Under the pieces are notes generated by a model. It worked only from the letters and a program-made list of their open reading frames with translations, was not told where the DNA came from and made no database searches. A DNA stretch of 64,000 bases from Aquimarina mytili (lineage in GTDB: Bacteria > Bacteroidota > Bacteroidia > Flavobacteriales > Flavobacteriaceae): assembly GCF_016735115.1 (NCBI RefSeq), contig NZ_JAERQJ010000001.1, forward strand, positions 1,050,348 through 1,114,347, written 5' to 3'. Both the position numbers and the translations under genes were made by a program. Shown here piece by piece: positions 35,507 through 44,646 of the stretch. The stretch's first letter is position 1, and each line of letters opens with the position of its first letter.

Positions 35507-36608
35507 CTAATACTTCTGGATGCGCAATGTGGATAATGTCTTTAAGAATAAGATCAGGTCGCATTGGACCTAACTCATAATAAATCAATCCTCCTTTTGG
35601 ACCCATTTTTAATGTTGAAGAATATACGGTTTTATTTTTAAATGCATCAAATGCCTCATACTTATGATTTGTTTCTCTAAGTTCGGATAGAGATTTAGAA
35701 TTTCCGGATCCAATCCATAGTTCTGCTTTTTGCGCTTTTTCAAGTACACTTTCAAAACTTAAGGCTTGGCTTCCGGTTTTTGGGATGTCGGCCCATAAAT
35801 ACGTAGTATTGGCATCTTTTAGAAATCGAGCAATAAAACTATTTCCTCCTGGTACATGCCATACATCTTTAAACATATTACCAGACATCACCGTAGGAGA
35901 GTTTGTTGTGTTTTTAGCTAATGTTGAAGCCTTATTATACTCTTTTTTGATATTCTGAAAAACATCTTCGGCAATAGTTTCTTTTCCAAAAAATGCAGCT
36001 ACAAACTTTATCCATTCTGCTCTACCAATTGGATGTTCTTCCATCCAAGAGCCATTCATTACCACCGGAATGCCTGTTTTTTGAATGAGATCATAGGCCT
36101 TGGTATCTCCTGAGGCTGAAAAACCAATAATAAGTTCAGGGGAAAGCTCTAATACAACTTCAGTATTTAGATTATACTCTTTGCCTAGTTCTTGGATAGA
36201 ACCATTATCAACTAATGCTCTTGTTTTTTCTGAAGAAATATAATCTGTGTGCGGAAACCCTACTAGTTTTTGTTCGAGGTTTAAATACTCAAGCATAGGC
36301 ACATCGGTAGTCGAAGTTACAACAACCCTCTCAACAGGTACTTCTACAAAGACGGCACTGTTGGAGTCAAAAGGTCTTTCAGTTCCTTTAGGGTGTAAAA
36401 TGTAGGTGAGTTCATATTTTGCATCGGGCCACGGAGTGGTGACTTTGATTTCTTTATAGGTGCCATGATTTTGTATGGTAAATCCTTTGGCATATTCAAT
36501 ACTTTGAGGTGCCAGATACATAACAGTAAGCTGATCGGTAGTATTGGCCTTTTTTTTGCAAGAACCGCTAACTAGAAATAAAGATATGATGATAAAGATG
36601 TTACGCAT
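35469..36608 (-). CDS. btuF: Corrinoid/siderophore-binding lipoprotein BtuF
   Basis: A 379-residue lipoprotein (lipobox LVSGSC) with the periplasmic binding fold of class III: PVERVVVTSTTDVPMLEYL, ELSPELIIGFSAS, KTGIPVVMNGSWMEEHPIGR. An N-terminal extension of about 90 residues before the first domain is beta-rich. It overlaps btuC by 38 bases. The genes around it make cobalamin the likely ligand rather than iron-siderophore, although the fold alone does not decide. It is divergent from the PP-loop ATPase gene. Confidence 0.87.
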   Translation of the reverse strand: MRNIFIIISLFLVSGSCKKKANTTDQLTVMYLAPQSIEYAKGFTIQNHGTYKEIKVTTPWPDAKYELTYILHPKGTERPFDSNSAVFVEVPVERVVVTSTTDVPMLEYLNLEQKLVGFPHTDYISSEKTRALVDNGSIQELGKEYNLNTEVVLELSPELIIGFSASGDTKAYDLIQKTGIPVVMNGSWMEEHPIGRAEWIKFVAAFFGKETIAEDVFQNIKKEYNKASTLAKNTTNSPTVMSGNMFKDVWHVPGGNSFIARFLKDANTTYLWADIPKTGSQALSFESVLEKAQKAELWIGSGNSKSLSELRETNHKYEAFDAFKNKTVYSSTLKMGPKGGLIYYELGPMRPDLILKDIIHIAHPEVLVDYEPYFFEKLK

Positions 36609-36733
36609 GTACTATCGTTTTGTGAAAATTGCATTGTATTGATTCGTGATTAAACTTAGATATTTTTTTGGGAATCCCGATAAAATTTGACGTTAATTTG
36701 TGATTCAGAAATTGTAAAAAAGCAATAATTATA

Positions 36734-37411
36734 ATGATTATAGCACCTGATCAAATGAATAATGTACCGTTTTTATGCTCCTGGAGTGGAGGGAAAGATA
36801 GTTGTTATGCATTACATATGGCAGCAGCACAAGGGTTAAAACCTGTTGTCCTGCTTAATGTATTGAACGAATATGGAGATCGTTCCCGATCACATGGTAT
36901 ACCCAAAGAAATATTACAGGCGCAAGCGAAAGCACTTGAATTACCCATTCATTTTTTTGAAAGCACCTGGAGCGATTATGAACGTTTATATATTGAAAAT
37001 CTTATTGCGTTAACACAACGCTATAGTCTTAAGGCTTCTGTATTTGGAGATATAGATATAGAATCTCATAGAGCTTGGGAAGAGAAAGTTTCTAATGCTG
37101 CAAATCTGAACGCAGTTTTACCAATATGGCAACAGCCAAGAAAGAAATTAGTGCTCGATATGATAACGTATGGAATCGAAGCCATTATAGTTTCTTGCAA
37201 TCACACTTTGGGACCCGATTTTTTAGGCCGAACGGTAGATAAAACATTGATTAAGGATTTAGAAGCTTTAGGGGTGGATGCCTGTGGAGAAAATGGAGAG
37301 TATCATACACTGGTGACTAACGCACCTCTTTTTAAGAAAAGGGTAAAAGTGACAATAACAGATAAAGAAGAATCTTCGAACTATAATTTTGCTAGATTAG
37401 AATTGCTTTAG
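36734..37411 (+). CDS. PP-loop ATPase, Dph6/diphthine-ammonia-ligase-like
   Basis: A 225-residue N-type ATP pyrophosphatase. The PP-loop is SWSGGKDSCYALH (residues about 17-29), followed by HGIPKEILQAQAKALELP, VFGDIDIESHRAWEE and a C-terminal GENGEYHTLV motif, the hallmark of the Dph6 family. Eukaryotic Dph6 amidates diphthine, but bacteria have no diphthamide, so this must act on something else. It lies between btuF and the cob cluster. An ATP-dependent amidation in corrinoid metabolism is a reasonable inference. An alternative start at 36755 removes seven residues. Confidence 0.85.
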   Translation: MIIAPDQMNNVPFLCSWSGGKDSCYALHMAAAQGLKPVVLLNVLNEYGDRSRSHGIPKEILQAQAKALELPIHFFESTWSDYERLYIENLIALTQRYSLKASVFGDIDIESHRAWEEKVSNAANLNAVLPIWQQPRKKLVLDMITYGIEAIIVSCNHTLGPDFLGRTVDKTLIKDLEALGVDACGENGEYHTLVTNAPLFKKRVKVTITDKEESSNYNFARLELL

Positions 37412-37412
37412 G

Positions 37413-37931
37413 TTATATAGAGATCACCTCACCATAAGCAACCTGAATGGTAAACGAATCTTTAAGGTGCAGGTGTCTAATATTGGAAAGTAATGCTCTA
37501 ATCGGGCCGGCATGAGTAACAATTACAATTTTCTCTTCGCGGATATGGTCTAAAGTATTGTAGAAGTCCAATATTCGTTGTTGAAGCATTACGTAGGACT
37601 CTCCGTTAGGAACCTGAATATTGACAAAATCATTCATCCAGGGATCCAACTCTTTGCTGTGAATAGTATCCCAAGGCTTTAATTCCCAATCTCCAAAATT
37701 GAGTTCTTTAAGACGATCGTCATAAATTATTTCTTTTTTGAACGTTTTGGCTAAGAGTTTACAACGCTGTAACGGGCTACTATATACTCTAGAAATAAGT
37801 TCTACCGGAATCTGCTCATGAATTTTTTTCACTTCTGAAGGAAAAGAGTCAGTTATCCCCAGATCACTTTGCCCGTAGCAAATGCCTTTTTCGATATTGG
37901 GAGTTGTATGTCTTACCAGATAAATTTCCAT
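37413..37931 (-). CDS. cobC: Alpha-ribazole phosphatase CobC-like (histidine phosphatase)
   Basis: A 172-residue histidine phosphatase with the catalytic motif LVRHTTPNIEKGICYGQSD at residues about 4-22 and the second His in VTHAGPIRALL. In cobalamin assembly it removes phosphate from alpha-ribazole 5'-phosphate or the cobalamin phosphate. It overlaps cobS by 19 bases, which is the main support for this role over a general phosphoglycerate-mutase-like phosphatase. It is the last gene of the minus-strand cob operon. Confidence 0.88.
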   Translation of the reverse strand: MEIYLVRHTTPNIEKGICYGQSDLGITDSFPSEVKKIHEQIPVELISRVYSSPLQRCKLLAKTFKKEIIYDDRLKELNFGDWELKPWDTIHSKELDPWMNDFVNIQVPNGESYVMLQQRILDFYNTLDHIREEKIVIVTHAGPIRALLSNIRHLHLKDSFTIQVAYGEVISI

Positions 37932-38677
37932 AAGGATATAAAGGTAAGATAAAATACGACTTCGCTAAGTTGCTGAACAGCACCGGCACAGTCACCAGTC
38001 TGACCACCAATCCATTTTTTAAATTTTGCTGCAAGAAACATTTTTGAGATATACATAGGTACAATAACAAAAAATACCCATGGGTTCTTGAAAAAAAACA
38101 AAGGCGCAATACCAAAAATACCACTTGTTATTATCATATTTATGCTCATACTTTTTGCAGCCGGTTTGACCTTACTATCGTCTGTATCCCGAACATAAGG
38201 ATGTGTAAAAATCAAAGTGGTAGCAATAAACCGACTTAGACTATGTCCAGAAATTAAAACCAGAGGGATATAATGCATTTCAGTTTCTCGTAATGCCGCA
38301 AATTTTATAGATAAAATTAGAAGTAACCCGGTGGTGCCATAAGTTCCTAAGCGAGAGTCTTTCATGATTAAAAGAATTTTACTCTTAGTCCAACCTCCGC
38401 CAAACCCATCACATACATCTGCAAACCCATCTTCATGAAAAGCCCCCGTAGTGTATATGGTTGCTAGCATTGAAAGTAGTATTGAAATTTCTACCGAGAA
38501 AATAAAGGAAGCACCATAAAATACTAAAGCCCCAATACCACCTACTATACTTCCAACTAGTGGGAAATATTTTGAGCTTAATCGCAGGTATTGGGGGTTG
38601 TGATTTACCCATTTAGGACAAGGGATACGAGTAAAAAACATTAATGCCGTGAAGAAGATATGTATTTCTTTTTTCAT
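37913..38677 (-). CDS. cobS: Adenosylcobinamide-GDP ribazoletransferase CobS
   Basis: A 254-residue polytopic membrane enzyme joining alpha-ribazole to adenosylcobinamide-GDP. It begins MKKEIHIFFTALMFFTRIP and has the conserved TGAFHEDGFADVCDGFGGG motif with its acidic metal ligands. About six membrane helices follow. It overlaps cobC downstream and the small membrane gene upstream (4 bases). Confidence 0.95.
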   Translation of the reverse strand: MKKEIHIFFTALMFFTRIPCPKWVNHNPQYLRLSSKYFPLVGSIVGGIGALVFYGASFIFSVEISILLSMLATIYTTGAFHEDGFADVCDGFGGGWTKSKILLIMKDSRLGTYGTTGLLLILSIKFAALRETEMHYIPLVLISGHSLSRFIATTLIFTHPYVRDTDDSKVKPAAKSMSINMIITSGIFGIAPLFFFKNPWVFFVIVPMYISKMFLAAKFKKWIGGQTGDCAGAVQQLSEVVFYLTFISLWKFIW

Positions 38678-39009
38678 TGAAGTAAAAATGTATCAACATA
38701 GTATTTCCAAAGAGGAATAAAGGATAAAACAATTGCACTGATCGATATTGTGATTCCAATGATTCCAATTTTGTGTTTTTGCATCACAGAAATAACCCCT
38801 AGTAGTAAGGCTAAAAGTGCCAGAATAATAGCGCCTATTGTATAGATGTTATAGATCGTCTCAATAAAATATGTTTCAGACCAAGATACTATATCCTCTT
38901 TGGTTACATCTTCTTGATGTGTTAATGCGATTAACTCATTTCGATTTTTTAGGTATACCATAAAAATTCCGATAAAAGCAATAACAATAGATAGGATTCC
39001 TTTTTTCAT
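38674..39009 (-). CDS. Small three-helix membrane protein in the cob operon
   Basis: A 111-residue protein with three predicted membrane segments (about residues 4-20, 56-76 and 83-103) and a polar stretch NELIALTHQEDVTKEDIVSW between the first two. I recognise no family. It overlaps cobS by 4 bases and follows cobT by 29 bases, so it is co-transcribed and probably translated with CobS. A role with CobS at the membrane or in corrinoid handling is an inference from position. Confidence 0.7.
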   Translation of the reverse strand: MKKGILSIVIAFIGIFMVYLKNRNELIALTHQEDVTKEDIVSWSETYFIETIYNIYTIGAIILALLALLLGVISVMQKHKIGIIGITISISAIVLSFIPLWKYYVDTFLLQ

Positions 39010-39038
39010 TTTATCTATAATTTAATTATTACAACTTT

Positions 39039-40073
39039 CTAATTGCTAGATACTCCAGCACTCTCAAAACTAGCCATCTGGTTTAAAAAATTAATTGAAG
39101 ACACTATAATGGGATATGCTACTGCTGTTCCGGTGCCTTCTCCCAAGCGCATACCTAAATTAACAAGAGGTTCTTTTTTTAGAAAATCTAGCATTTTTTG
39201 ATGCCCTTGCTCTCCTGATGTATGTGCAAATATACAGTAGTCGAGAACTTCGGGATGCATGGCATTAGCGGCTAATAATGCAGAGGTAACTATAAAACCA
39301 TCGATAATAATAGTCATTTTTAATTCTGCCGCCCTTAATATAGCTCCAACCATCATTACAATTTCAAAACCACCATAGTACATTAACATATCCATATGGG
39401 TTGAAGGAGTGTATGTATTATAGACTTCAGTAAGGACTTTTTGTTTTACTTTAATAGCTTCGCCATGAAGCCCCGTACCAGAGCCAACACATTCAGCAAT
39501 GGGAGTTTTTGTATAAAATGACATCAATAGTGATGCAGAAGAGGTATTGCCTATTCCCATTTCACCAAAACCTATAATATTACTACCGTCATTATACGTT
39601 TCAGTAACGATATCTGCCCCTTTCTTGATGGCTGCATTACATTGTTTTGGACTCATGGCTGATTGGTGTTGATAATTTTGGGTGCCAAAGTCAATTTTTG
39701 CATCGATTAGGCCAGTGATACTCCCAAAATCATGATTTACACCGGCGTCTACAATCTTAAGATCAATGTTATTTTGTTTGCATAATACATTAATTGCTGC
39801 TCCGCCATTTAAGAAGTTATATACCATTTGTGCTGTAACTTCTTGGGGATAGGGGTTAACTTCTCCTTTTTTTGCGATGCCGTGATCTCCTGCAAAAACA
39901 AGAATTGTGGGTTTGGTAAGTTTAGGAAGATCTGTATTTTGAATCATTCCTATTTGCAATGCAACTTTTTCTAACATACCAAGAGCACCAATCGGTTTTG
40001 TTTTATTATCTATTTTCTCTTGAATTGTTTTCTCTAGGGTGAGATTTGAAATCTTTTTAATATGAAAATCCAT
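39039..40073 (-). CDS. cobT: Nicotinate-nucleotide:DMB phosphoribosyltransferase CobT
   Basis: A 344-residue enzyme that makes alpha-ribazole phosphate from a lower-ligand base. Visible landmarks are KTKPIGALGMLEKVALQIG, VFAGDHGIAKKGEVNPYPQE, GFGEMGIGNTSSASLL and the catalytic C-terminal region with LGMRLGEGTGTA. In the window no gene for dimethylbenzimidazole synthesis is seen, so the base is imported or made elsewhere. Confidence 0.97.
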   Translation of the reverse strand: MDFHIKKISNLTLEKTIQEKIDNKTKPIGALGMLEKVALQIGMIQNTDLPKLTKPTILVFAGDHGIAKKGEVNPYPQEVTAQMVYNFLNGGAAINVLCKQNNIDLKIVDAGVNHDFGSITGLIDAKIDFGTQNYQHQSAMSPKQCNAAIKKGADIVTETYNDGSNIIGFGEMGIGNTSSASLLMSFYTKTPIAECVGSGTGLHGEAIKVKQKVLTEVYNTYTPSTHMDMLMYYGGFEIVMMVGAILRAAELKMTIIIDGFIVTSALLAANAMHPEVLDYCIFAHTSGEQGHQKMLDFLKKEPLVNLGMRLGEGTGTAVAYPIIVSSINFLNQMASFESAGVSSN

Positions 40074-40087
40074 ACATGTTGTGTGAT

Positions 40088-40600
40088 TTATTTAGCGTTT
40101 TTGATTTCGACAGGTATCCCAGAGACCATTAGAATGGCTTTATCGGCATGCTTGGCTATATGTTGATTCATCCATCCTTGCAGCTCTGTAAATTTTCTAC
40201 CTATTTCAGTTGCAGCATGTACTCCCATACCAATTTCATTTGAAATAATGATTATGGTAGCATCTTTTTCTAAAAGCTTATCAAATTCGTTTTTGGCCTG
40301 TGATAGTGATAACTCAATATCGTTTTTAGTATCAACAAAAAAATTGGTAAGCCATAAAGTAACACAATCAATTACAACTACGCTTTTATCCTGAATTACC
40401 TTAGCGAGTTGTTTTTCTTCTTCGATAGAAGTCCATCGTTGATCCCGATCTGCAATATGTCTATCAATGCGTTTGCGATGATTATCGTCCCAAATCCTCG
40501 AAGTAGCAAGGTAATAAGGAGTGTTAGAAAGTTGCAAGGCAAGATTTTGAGCATAACTGCTTTTTCCTGATCGCTCACCTCCCGTTATGTAATACAACAT
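40088..40600 (-). CDS. cobU: Adenosylcobinamide kinase / guanylyltransferase CobU
   Basis: A 170-residue bifunctional kinase and guanylyltransferase that activates adenosylcobinamide. The P-loop is TGGERSGKSSYAQ at residues 6-18, the RIDRHIADRDQRWTSIEE segment carries the guanylylated His, and VVIDCVTLWLTN is the Walker B region. It is the first gene of the cob operon, 14 bases before cobT. No cobalamin riboswitch was found on its own strand upstream. Confidence 0.95.
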   Translation of the reverse strand: MLYYITGGERSGKSSYAQNLALQLSNTPYYLATSRIWDDNHRKRIDRHIADRDQRWTSIEEEKQLAKVIQDKSVVVIDCVTLWLTNFFVDTKNDIELSLSQAKNEFDKLLEKDATIIIISNEIGMGVHAATEIGRKFTELQGWMNQHIAKHADKAILMVSGIPVEIKNAK

Positions 40601-40719
40601 TAAAATTCGGTTTTTAGAGAAACAAAGTTAATCGAATACATTATTTATTTGTGAATATTACTTCGAATTCATCAAAATATAATACATTCGCGCAGAATTT
40701 TGGTTTTGATACACTATTC

Positions 40720-40976
40720 TATGGTGTTGAAAATTAAAAGGGAATCAGGTGAAACGAAGTACGATGGAAAAAGTGCAATTTACGATTTTTATAAATCGTA
40801 AATCTAAAGTCGTAAATCATAATTCCTGAGCTGTTCCCGCAACTGTAAGCTATGCCGACAGACACTGATGTTTAAAAATATCAGTACAAAGTAGGTGCTC
40901 GTTGTTACTTCTTATAAAACCACTGCCTGAATAGGTGGGAAGGTAAACAACAAGACGCAAGCCAGGAGACCTGCCT
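40720..40976 (+). ncRNA. Cobalamin riboswitch
   Basis: The segment ends in the conserved B12 box GCAAGCCAGGAGACCTGCC (40957-40975), preceded by GGGAAGGT near 40937 and by CTGTTCCCGCAACTGTAAGC around 40831-40850. The 5' side has GGTGTTG-type sequence at 40723. Between the 5' helix and the core is an AT-rich insertion with ATTTACGATTTTTATAAATCGTAAAT-like self-complementarity. It lies about 95 bases before btuB and should repress it when cobalamin is plentiful, probably by hiding its ribosome binding site or ending transcription. Confidence 0.93.
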
Positions 40977-41071
40977 TAATTCGATTAATATCAAACTTTC
41001 GGGATAAAGGTTTGGGTATGGGTAAACTACATACTTTTTTCCGGTAATTGTAAAATTAAGTAAGTAAAATA

Positions 41072-42997
41072 ATGAACAAAAAAATGTTTTTTGGGGCAGC
41101 ATTTTTAATGCTGGGATCTTCTTTAGTATTTGGACAAGAAGAAACTCAAGTAGATGAGAACGTGAACGAATTAGAAGAAGTTGTTATTTCGGATTCTAAA
41201 TTTAATTTGAAACGTGAGCAAAGTGGTAAAGTGATTACTAAAATAACTGCCGAAGAGTTAGAAAGAAGCCAGGGGCTATCAGTAGCAACTGTTTTAACTA
41301 GAACTGCAGGGGTATTTATTAATGGAAGTAATAGTGCACCAGGACAAAACTTAGGGGTGTATATTAGAGGTGGTCGAAACCGTCAGGTAGTTATTAGAGT
41401 AGACGGAGTAACGGTTAGTGACCCTTCAACTTCTGCAGGAGATTTTGACTTACGATTGTTATCGGTTAATCAAATCAAAGAAATCGAAATTCTTAAAGGA
41501 GCTTCTAGTACGTTATATGGATCAGGAGCTGCAGCTGCTGTAATTAACATTACAACCAAATCAGAAAGTAAAAAACCGATTTCAGCTACTTTTCAATCTA
41601 GTATAGGAACTAATCAATCTCAGGAAGATCAGGATTATGACATTAATGAGTTTGTAAATCTGGCATCTGTTAATGGTACCTTAGGAAAGGTAAGTTATTT
41701 TGGAAGTATCGGAAATCAGTTTAGTAATGGTTTATCTGCTGCAGAGGCTGTGGGAGCTGAAGGCGATGCGTTTTCGAAATTTAATGTATATGCAAAACTT
41801 GGATATAAATGGGATAACAACTTTAAATTTCACTTTTTTGGAAATTTAGATCAATATAAAAATGATTTCGATACTGCTGCAGGGATCGATGGCGATAATC
41901 AATTTGATAGTAAACAATTGAGAGTAGGGTCTTTTTGGGAAGTAAAATACCCAAATGGGAGTTTTACATTTACAAATAGTTATGCTTCTTTAGAAAGAGA
42001 TCTAACACAGTCAAGTTTTCCATCGAAGTATGAAAGTGATGTATTTACTTTTGATGCCTACAATAAATACACGTTTAACGATATGTTTTATACTGTAATA
42101 GGGGCAAATGGATCATACAGCGATTTTAGTTTATTGAGTGTTCCTTTTGGAAATACAGATTTAGAAGAAACAATTGATAATGAACTAGCAACTTTTGATA
42201 TTATTGATCCTTATGTAAATGTAGTGTATGCTTCAGAATTTGGTCTTAATGTTAACGCTGGTGCTAGGTTAAATATTCATAGTGTTTATGGAAATCAAAT
42301 GGTGTATAATATAAACCCATCATACACATACAAATTTGGGGATAATTATATCAAAGGATTAGCATCATATAGTACAGCATACATAACACCCTCTTTATTT
42401 CAATTGTTCGATACTGCTTTCTTGTCTGGAAATCCAGACTTGGAACCAGAAGAGAGTACTACTATAGAAGGTGGGGTAGAATTATCTCATGAGAAAAAGG
42501 CGATCGTAAGTGTAGTTTATTTTAATCGTAATATCGAAAACTTCATCGCATTTGACCCTAATACATTTGTAAATTTGAATTCTGCAGATGAAATTGAAGT
42601 AGATGGGATTGAGGTAGAATTAGCTGCTACTATGTTGGAAGACAAGTTATCAGTAAAAACAAATTATACGTATACCAATATTGATAAATTGGATGATAAT
42701 GTTCGAATTCCAGAGCATATGATTAATGCTACTGTAGGGTATCAACTGGGAGAAAAAACATTTACTTCATTAAGTTATCAATATAACACCGAAAGGGCAG
42801 ATACAGATTTTGCTACTGCTACACCGGTAACCTTAGATGAATTTGGAGTTTTAGATTTTTACATTAGCCATAAATTAATGAAAAATTTTAATGTGTATGC
42901 TGCAATGAACAATATCACTAATGAAGATTATCAAGAGATTTTTGGATTTAGTACCAGAGGAAGAAACGCCAGAATTGGATTTAGCTTAGATTTCTAA
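41072..42997 (+). CDS. btuB: TonB-dependent cobalamin receptor BtuB
   Basis: A 641-residue outer-membrane receptor. A signal peptide ends near VFGQ, then a TonB-box-like segment (LEEVVISDSKF), the plug domain (VLTRTAGVFINGS, GVYIRGGRNRQVVIRVDGV, ASSTLYGSGAAAAVINI) and a 22-strand barrel ending in Phe (RIGFSLDF). The NPDLEPEES motif typical of TonB receptors is present. The cobalamin riboswitch directly upstream is strong evidence for corrinoid as the ligand. A strong terminator follows. Confidence 0.95.
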   Translation: MNKKMFFGAAFLMLGSSLVFGQEETQVDENVNELEEVVISDSKFNLKREQSGKVITKITAEELERSQGLSVATVLTRTAGVFINGSNSAPGQNLGVYIRGGRNRQVVIRVDGVTVSDPSTSAGDFDLRLLSVNQIKEIEILKGASSTLYGSGAAAAVINITTKSESKKPISATFQSSIGTNQSQEDQDYDINEFVNLASVNGTLGKVSYFGSIGNQFSNGLSAAEAVGAEGDAFSKFNVYAKLGYKWDNNFKFHFFGNLDQYKNDFDTAAGIDGDNQFDSKQLRVGSFWEVKYPNGSFTFTNSYASLERDLTQSSFPSKYESDVFTFDAYNKYTFNDMFYTVIGANGSYSDFSLLSVPFGNTDLEETIDNELATFDIIDPYVNVVYASEFGLNVNAGARLNIHSVYGNQMVYNINPSYTYKFGDNYIKGLASYSTAYITPSLFQLFDTAFLSGNPDLEPEESTTIEGGVELSHEKKAIVSVVYFNRNIENFIAFDPNTFVNLNSADEIEVDGIEVELAATMLEDKLSVKTNYTYTNIDKLDDNVRIPEHMINATVGYQLGEKTFTSLSYQYNTERADTDFATATPVTLDEFGVLDFYISHKLMKNFNVYAAMNNITNEDYQEIFGFSTRGRNARIGFSLDF

Positions 42998-43018
42998 ACC
43001 AAAACAAGACATAAATGT

Positions 43019-43054
43019 AAAAACCTCCTAAACATTTTGTTTAGGAGGTTTTTT
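43019..43054. terminator. Convergent terminator of btuB and the S41 peptidase gene
   Basis: A perfect 13-base stem AAACCTCCTAAAC / GTTTAGGAGGTTT (43021-43033 and 43039-43051) with A and T runs on both sides, so it may serve both strands. Confidence 0.92.
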
Positions 43055-43072
43055 ATAATGTCGAAATATTTA

Positions 43073-44515
43073 TTAAAAATTTGACTCGTATAATTTAAGA
43101 ACATCATTTTGATGATACATACTTTCATAGCCTGCATCTTGCATGTTACTATTTCCTACTTCTTCAAAATGATGTGTGCTGCTCTTTTGTCTACTGCTAA
43201 CCCCTAAGATGTCATCTATGGCTGCTTTAAGTAAAGGCTCATTAGTATCTCCTAAGACACCAAGGTTAGAAAAATCTTCTTCTAAGGCTATTTCTGGAGC
43301 AAAACCATCAAAGTAGTCAGTAAACCCAACAGAATTTATAGATTTAAGAACAAGAGGTTGCATAGCATATGTATGACCTGTATTGGCACCTTGTCTACGA
43401 AAATTATCAGAATCATATATCGTAATAGAGGCCTGAAACTTACCTCTTGTGGTATCACCAACCTGTATTACATTGATATAAGGATCAAGACCATTAATGA
43501 TTAGTTCACTTGCAGAAGCAGAACTTCGGGTAGTTAATACATATAGTTTGGATAAATTTAAACTATTAATTGCCGCTCCAGTGCTAATTTGATTGTCAAA
43601 ATTATTAATCAATCTACCAGGGTCATTTTCTTGAAAATTTTGTTGAAACTCATCATTCCATTCTTCTGTAGTAAATAATTTCTCATTAAACTGACCAGTA
43701 ATCATACTTGATAGATCAATAGCAGTTTCTACAGCACCTCCTCCGTTATATCTTAGATCTAAAATTAAATCTGTAACATTATCAGATTTAAGTTTTGCAA
43801 AAGCGGCATTTAATTGCTCGTCAAAATCTAATGTAAAGGCATTATACATTAAATACCCAACAGGGTTACCACCTACATCAATAGTTTTATTGATAAAAAC
43901 CGGATTTTCTGTGTATTGAACTTTGGTAAGCGAAATAGACTCGCCTGTAGAAGTGATTGTATTGCCATTGATATTGGCCAGTCCAATGGTATAGCTATCG
44001 GGAGCTATAAGTTGTCTAAAGTTGTCAGCGGTAATCTGAGTGCCATCAATAGTATTAAAAATATCACCTCTTTTAACTCCTTTGGCTTCTGCATCTGTAC
44101 CAGGAAGTATATATCGTACAAATCCAAAAACGTTGTTTGGGTCGTCTGGATAGCGTACTAGTCCAAACTCCATACCATTATTTCTTGAGATACCATCAAA
44201 AGATTGCTCTAATGTTACAAAATCACTTACTAAAAAACTAAACTCATCAATAGTTGACTTTAAAGACTCAAAAATAGCTTCAGGAGAAGAAAATCCTCTT
44301 AAATACTCTGTATATTGTTGATCTGAAGAAAATCTATTATCCTGAAGATCGGCAACATCACTTTTGTATAAATACCATGTTCTCATGCCCCTGTAAATGA
44401 AATCATTAATTTCGGTCGTACCAGAAGGCTGTATTACATCATCATTATCATCAAAACATCCAGTGAGTAAATTTCCCAATAGAAGCAATAGCATAAAATG
44501 CTTCAAGTATTTCAT
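43073..44515 (-). CDS. S41-family (tail-specific/Tsp-like) peptidase, lipoprotein
   Basis: A 480-residue lipoprotein (lipobox LLTGC) with an N-terminal cap, a PDZ-like domain (EFGLVRYPDDPNNVFGFV, GTDAEAKGVKRGDIFNTIDG) and a C-terminal-processing-peptidase domain (DLILDLRYNGGG). The catalytic Ser lies in TRSSASASE near residue 330 and the Lys in GDTTRGK near 353, so the Ser-Lys dyad is intact. It probably trims outer-membrane or periplasmic proteins or peptides. It is divergent from the ECF sigma gene, 130 bases away. Confidence 0.88.
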   Translation of the reverse strand: MKYLKHFMLLLLLGNLLTGCFDDNDDVIQPSGTTEINDFIYRGMRTWYLYKSDVADLQDNRFSSDQQYTEYLRGFSSPEAIFESLKSTIDEFSFLVSDFVTLEQSFDGISRNNGMEFGLVRYPDDPNNVFGFVRYILPGTDAEAKGVKRGDIFNTIDGTQITADNFRQLIAPDSYTIGLANINGNTITSTGESISLTKVQYTENPVFINKTIDVGGNPVGYLMYNAFTLDFDEQLNAAFAKLKSDNVTDLILDLRYNGGGAVETAIDLSSMITGQFNEKLFTTEEWNDEFQQNFQENDPGRLINNFDNQISTGAAINSLNLSKLYVLTTRSSASASELIINGLDPYINVIQVGDTTRGKFQASITIYDSDNFRRQGANTGHTYAMQPLVLKSINSVGFTDYFDGFAPEIALEEDFSNLGVLGDTNEPLLKAAIDDILGVSSRQKSSTHHFEEVGNSNMQDAGYESMYHQNDVLKLYESNF

Positions 44516-44574
44516 AGTTTCTTTTTTTGTAATAGGTGTTAAATGTAACTATTTATTATAATTTTAAAAAAGAT

Positions 44575-44600
44575 TGTAACAAATTACATATATAGTCGTC
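44575..44600 (+). promoter_or_regulatory. Candidate autoregulated ECF sigma promoter (TGTAAC-N16-CGTC)
   Basis: TGTAAC (44575-44580) and CGTC (44597-44600) with exactly 16 bases between. It lies 47 bases before the sigma gene ATG. ECF factors commonly transcribe their own gene from such a promoter. An inverted repeat ATAAAGCT / AGCTTTAT (44609-44616 and 44622-44629) lies in the leader. A second promoter with the same elements is at 12425-12450. Confidence 0.65.
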
Positions 44601-44646
44601 TCCCTTATATAAAGCTGACAAAGCTTTATCATCAACCAATCAAAAA

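Noticed and set aside
36734..37411. Diphthamide synthesis
   Set aside because: The pathway is absent from bacteria; only the protein family, not the reaction, can be carried over.
40601..40719. Search for a cobalamin riboswitch serving the cobU operon on the minus strand
   Set aside because: The spacer of about 120 bases has no B12 box or CGCAACTG core in that orientation.
44544..44549. Further TGTAAC 31 bases before the ECF -35 element
   Set aside because: No CGTC follows at 15-18 bases, so it is not counted as an ECF promoter.
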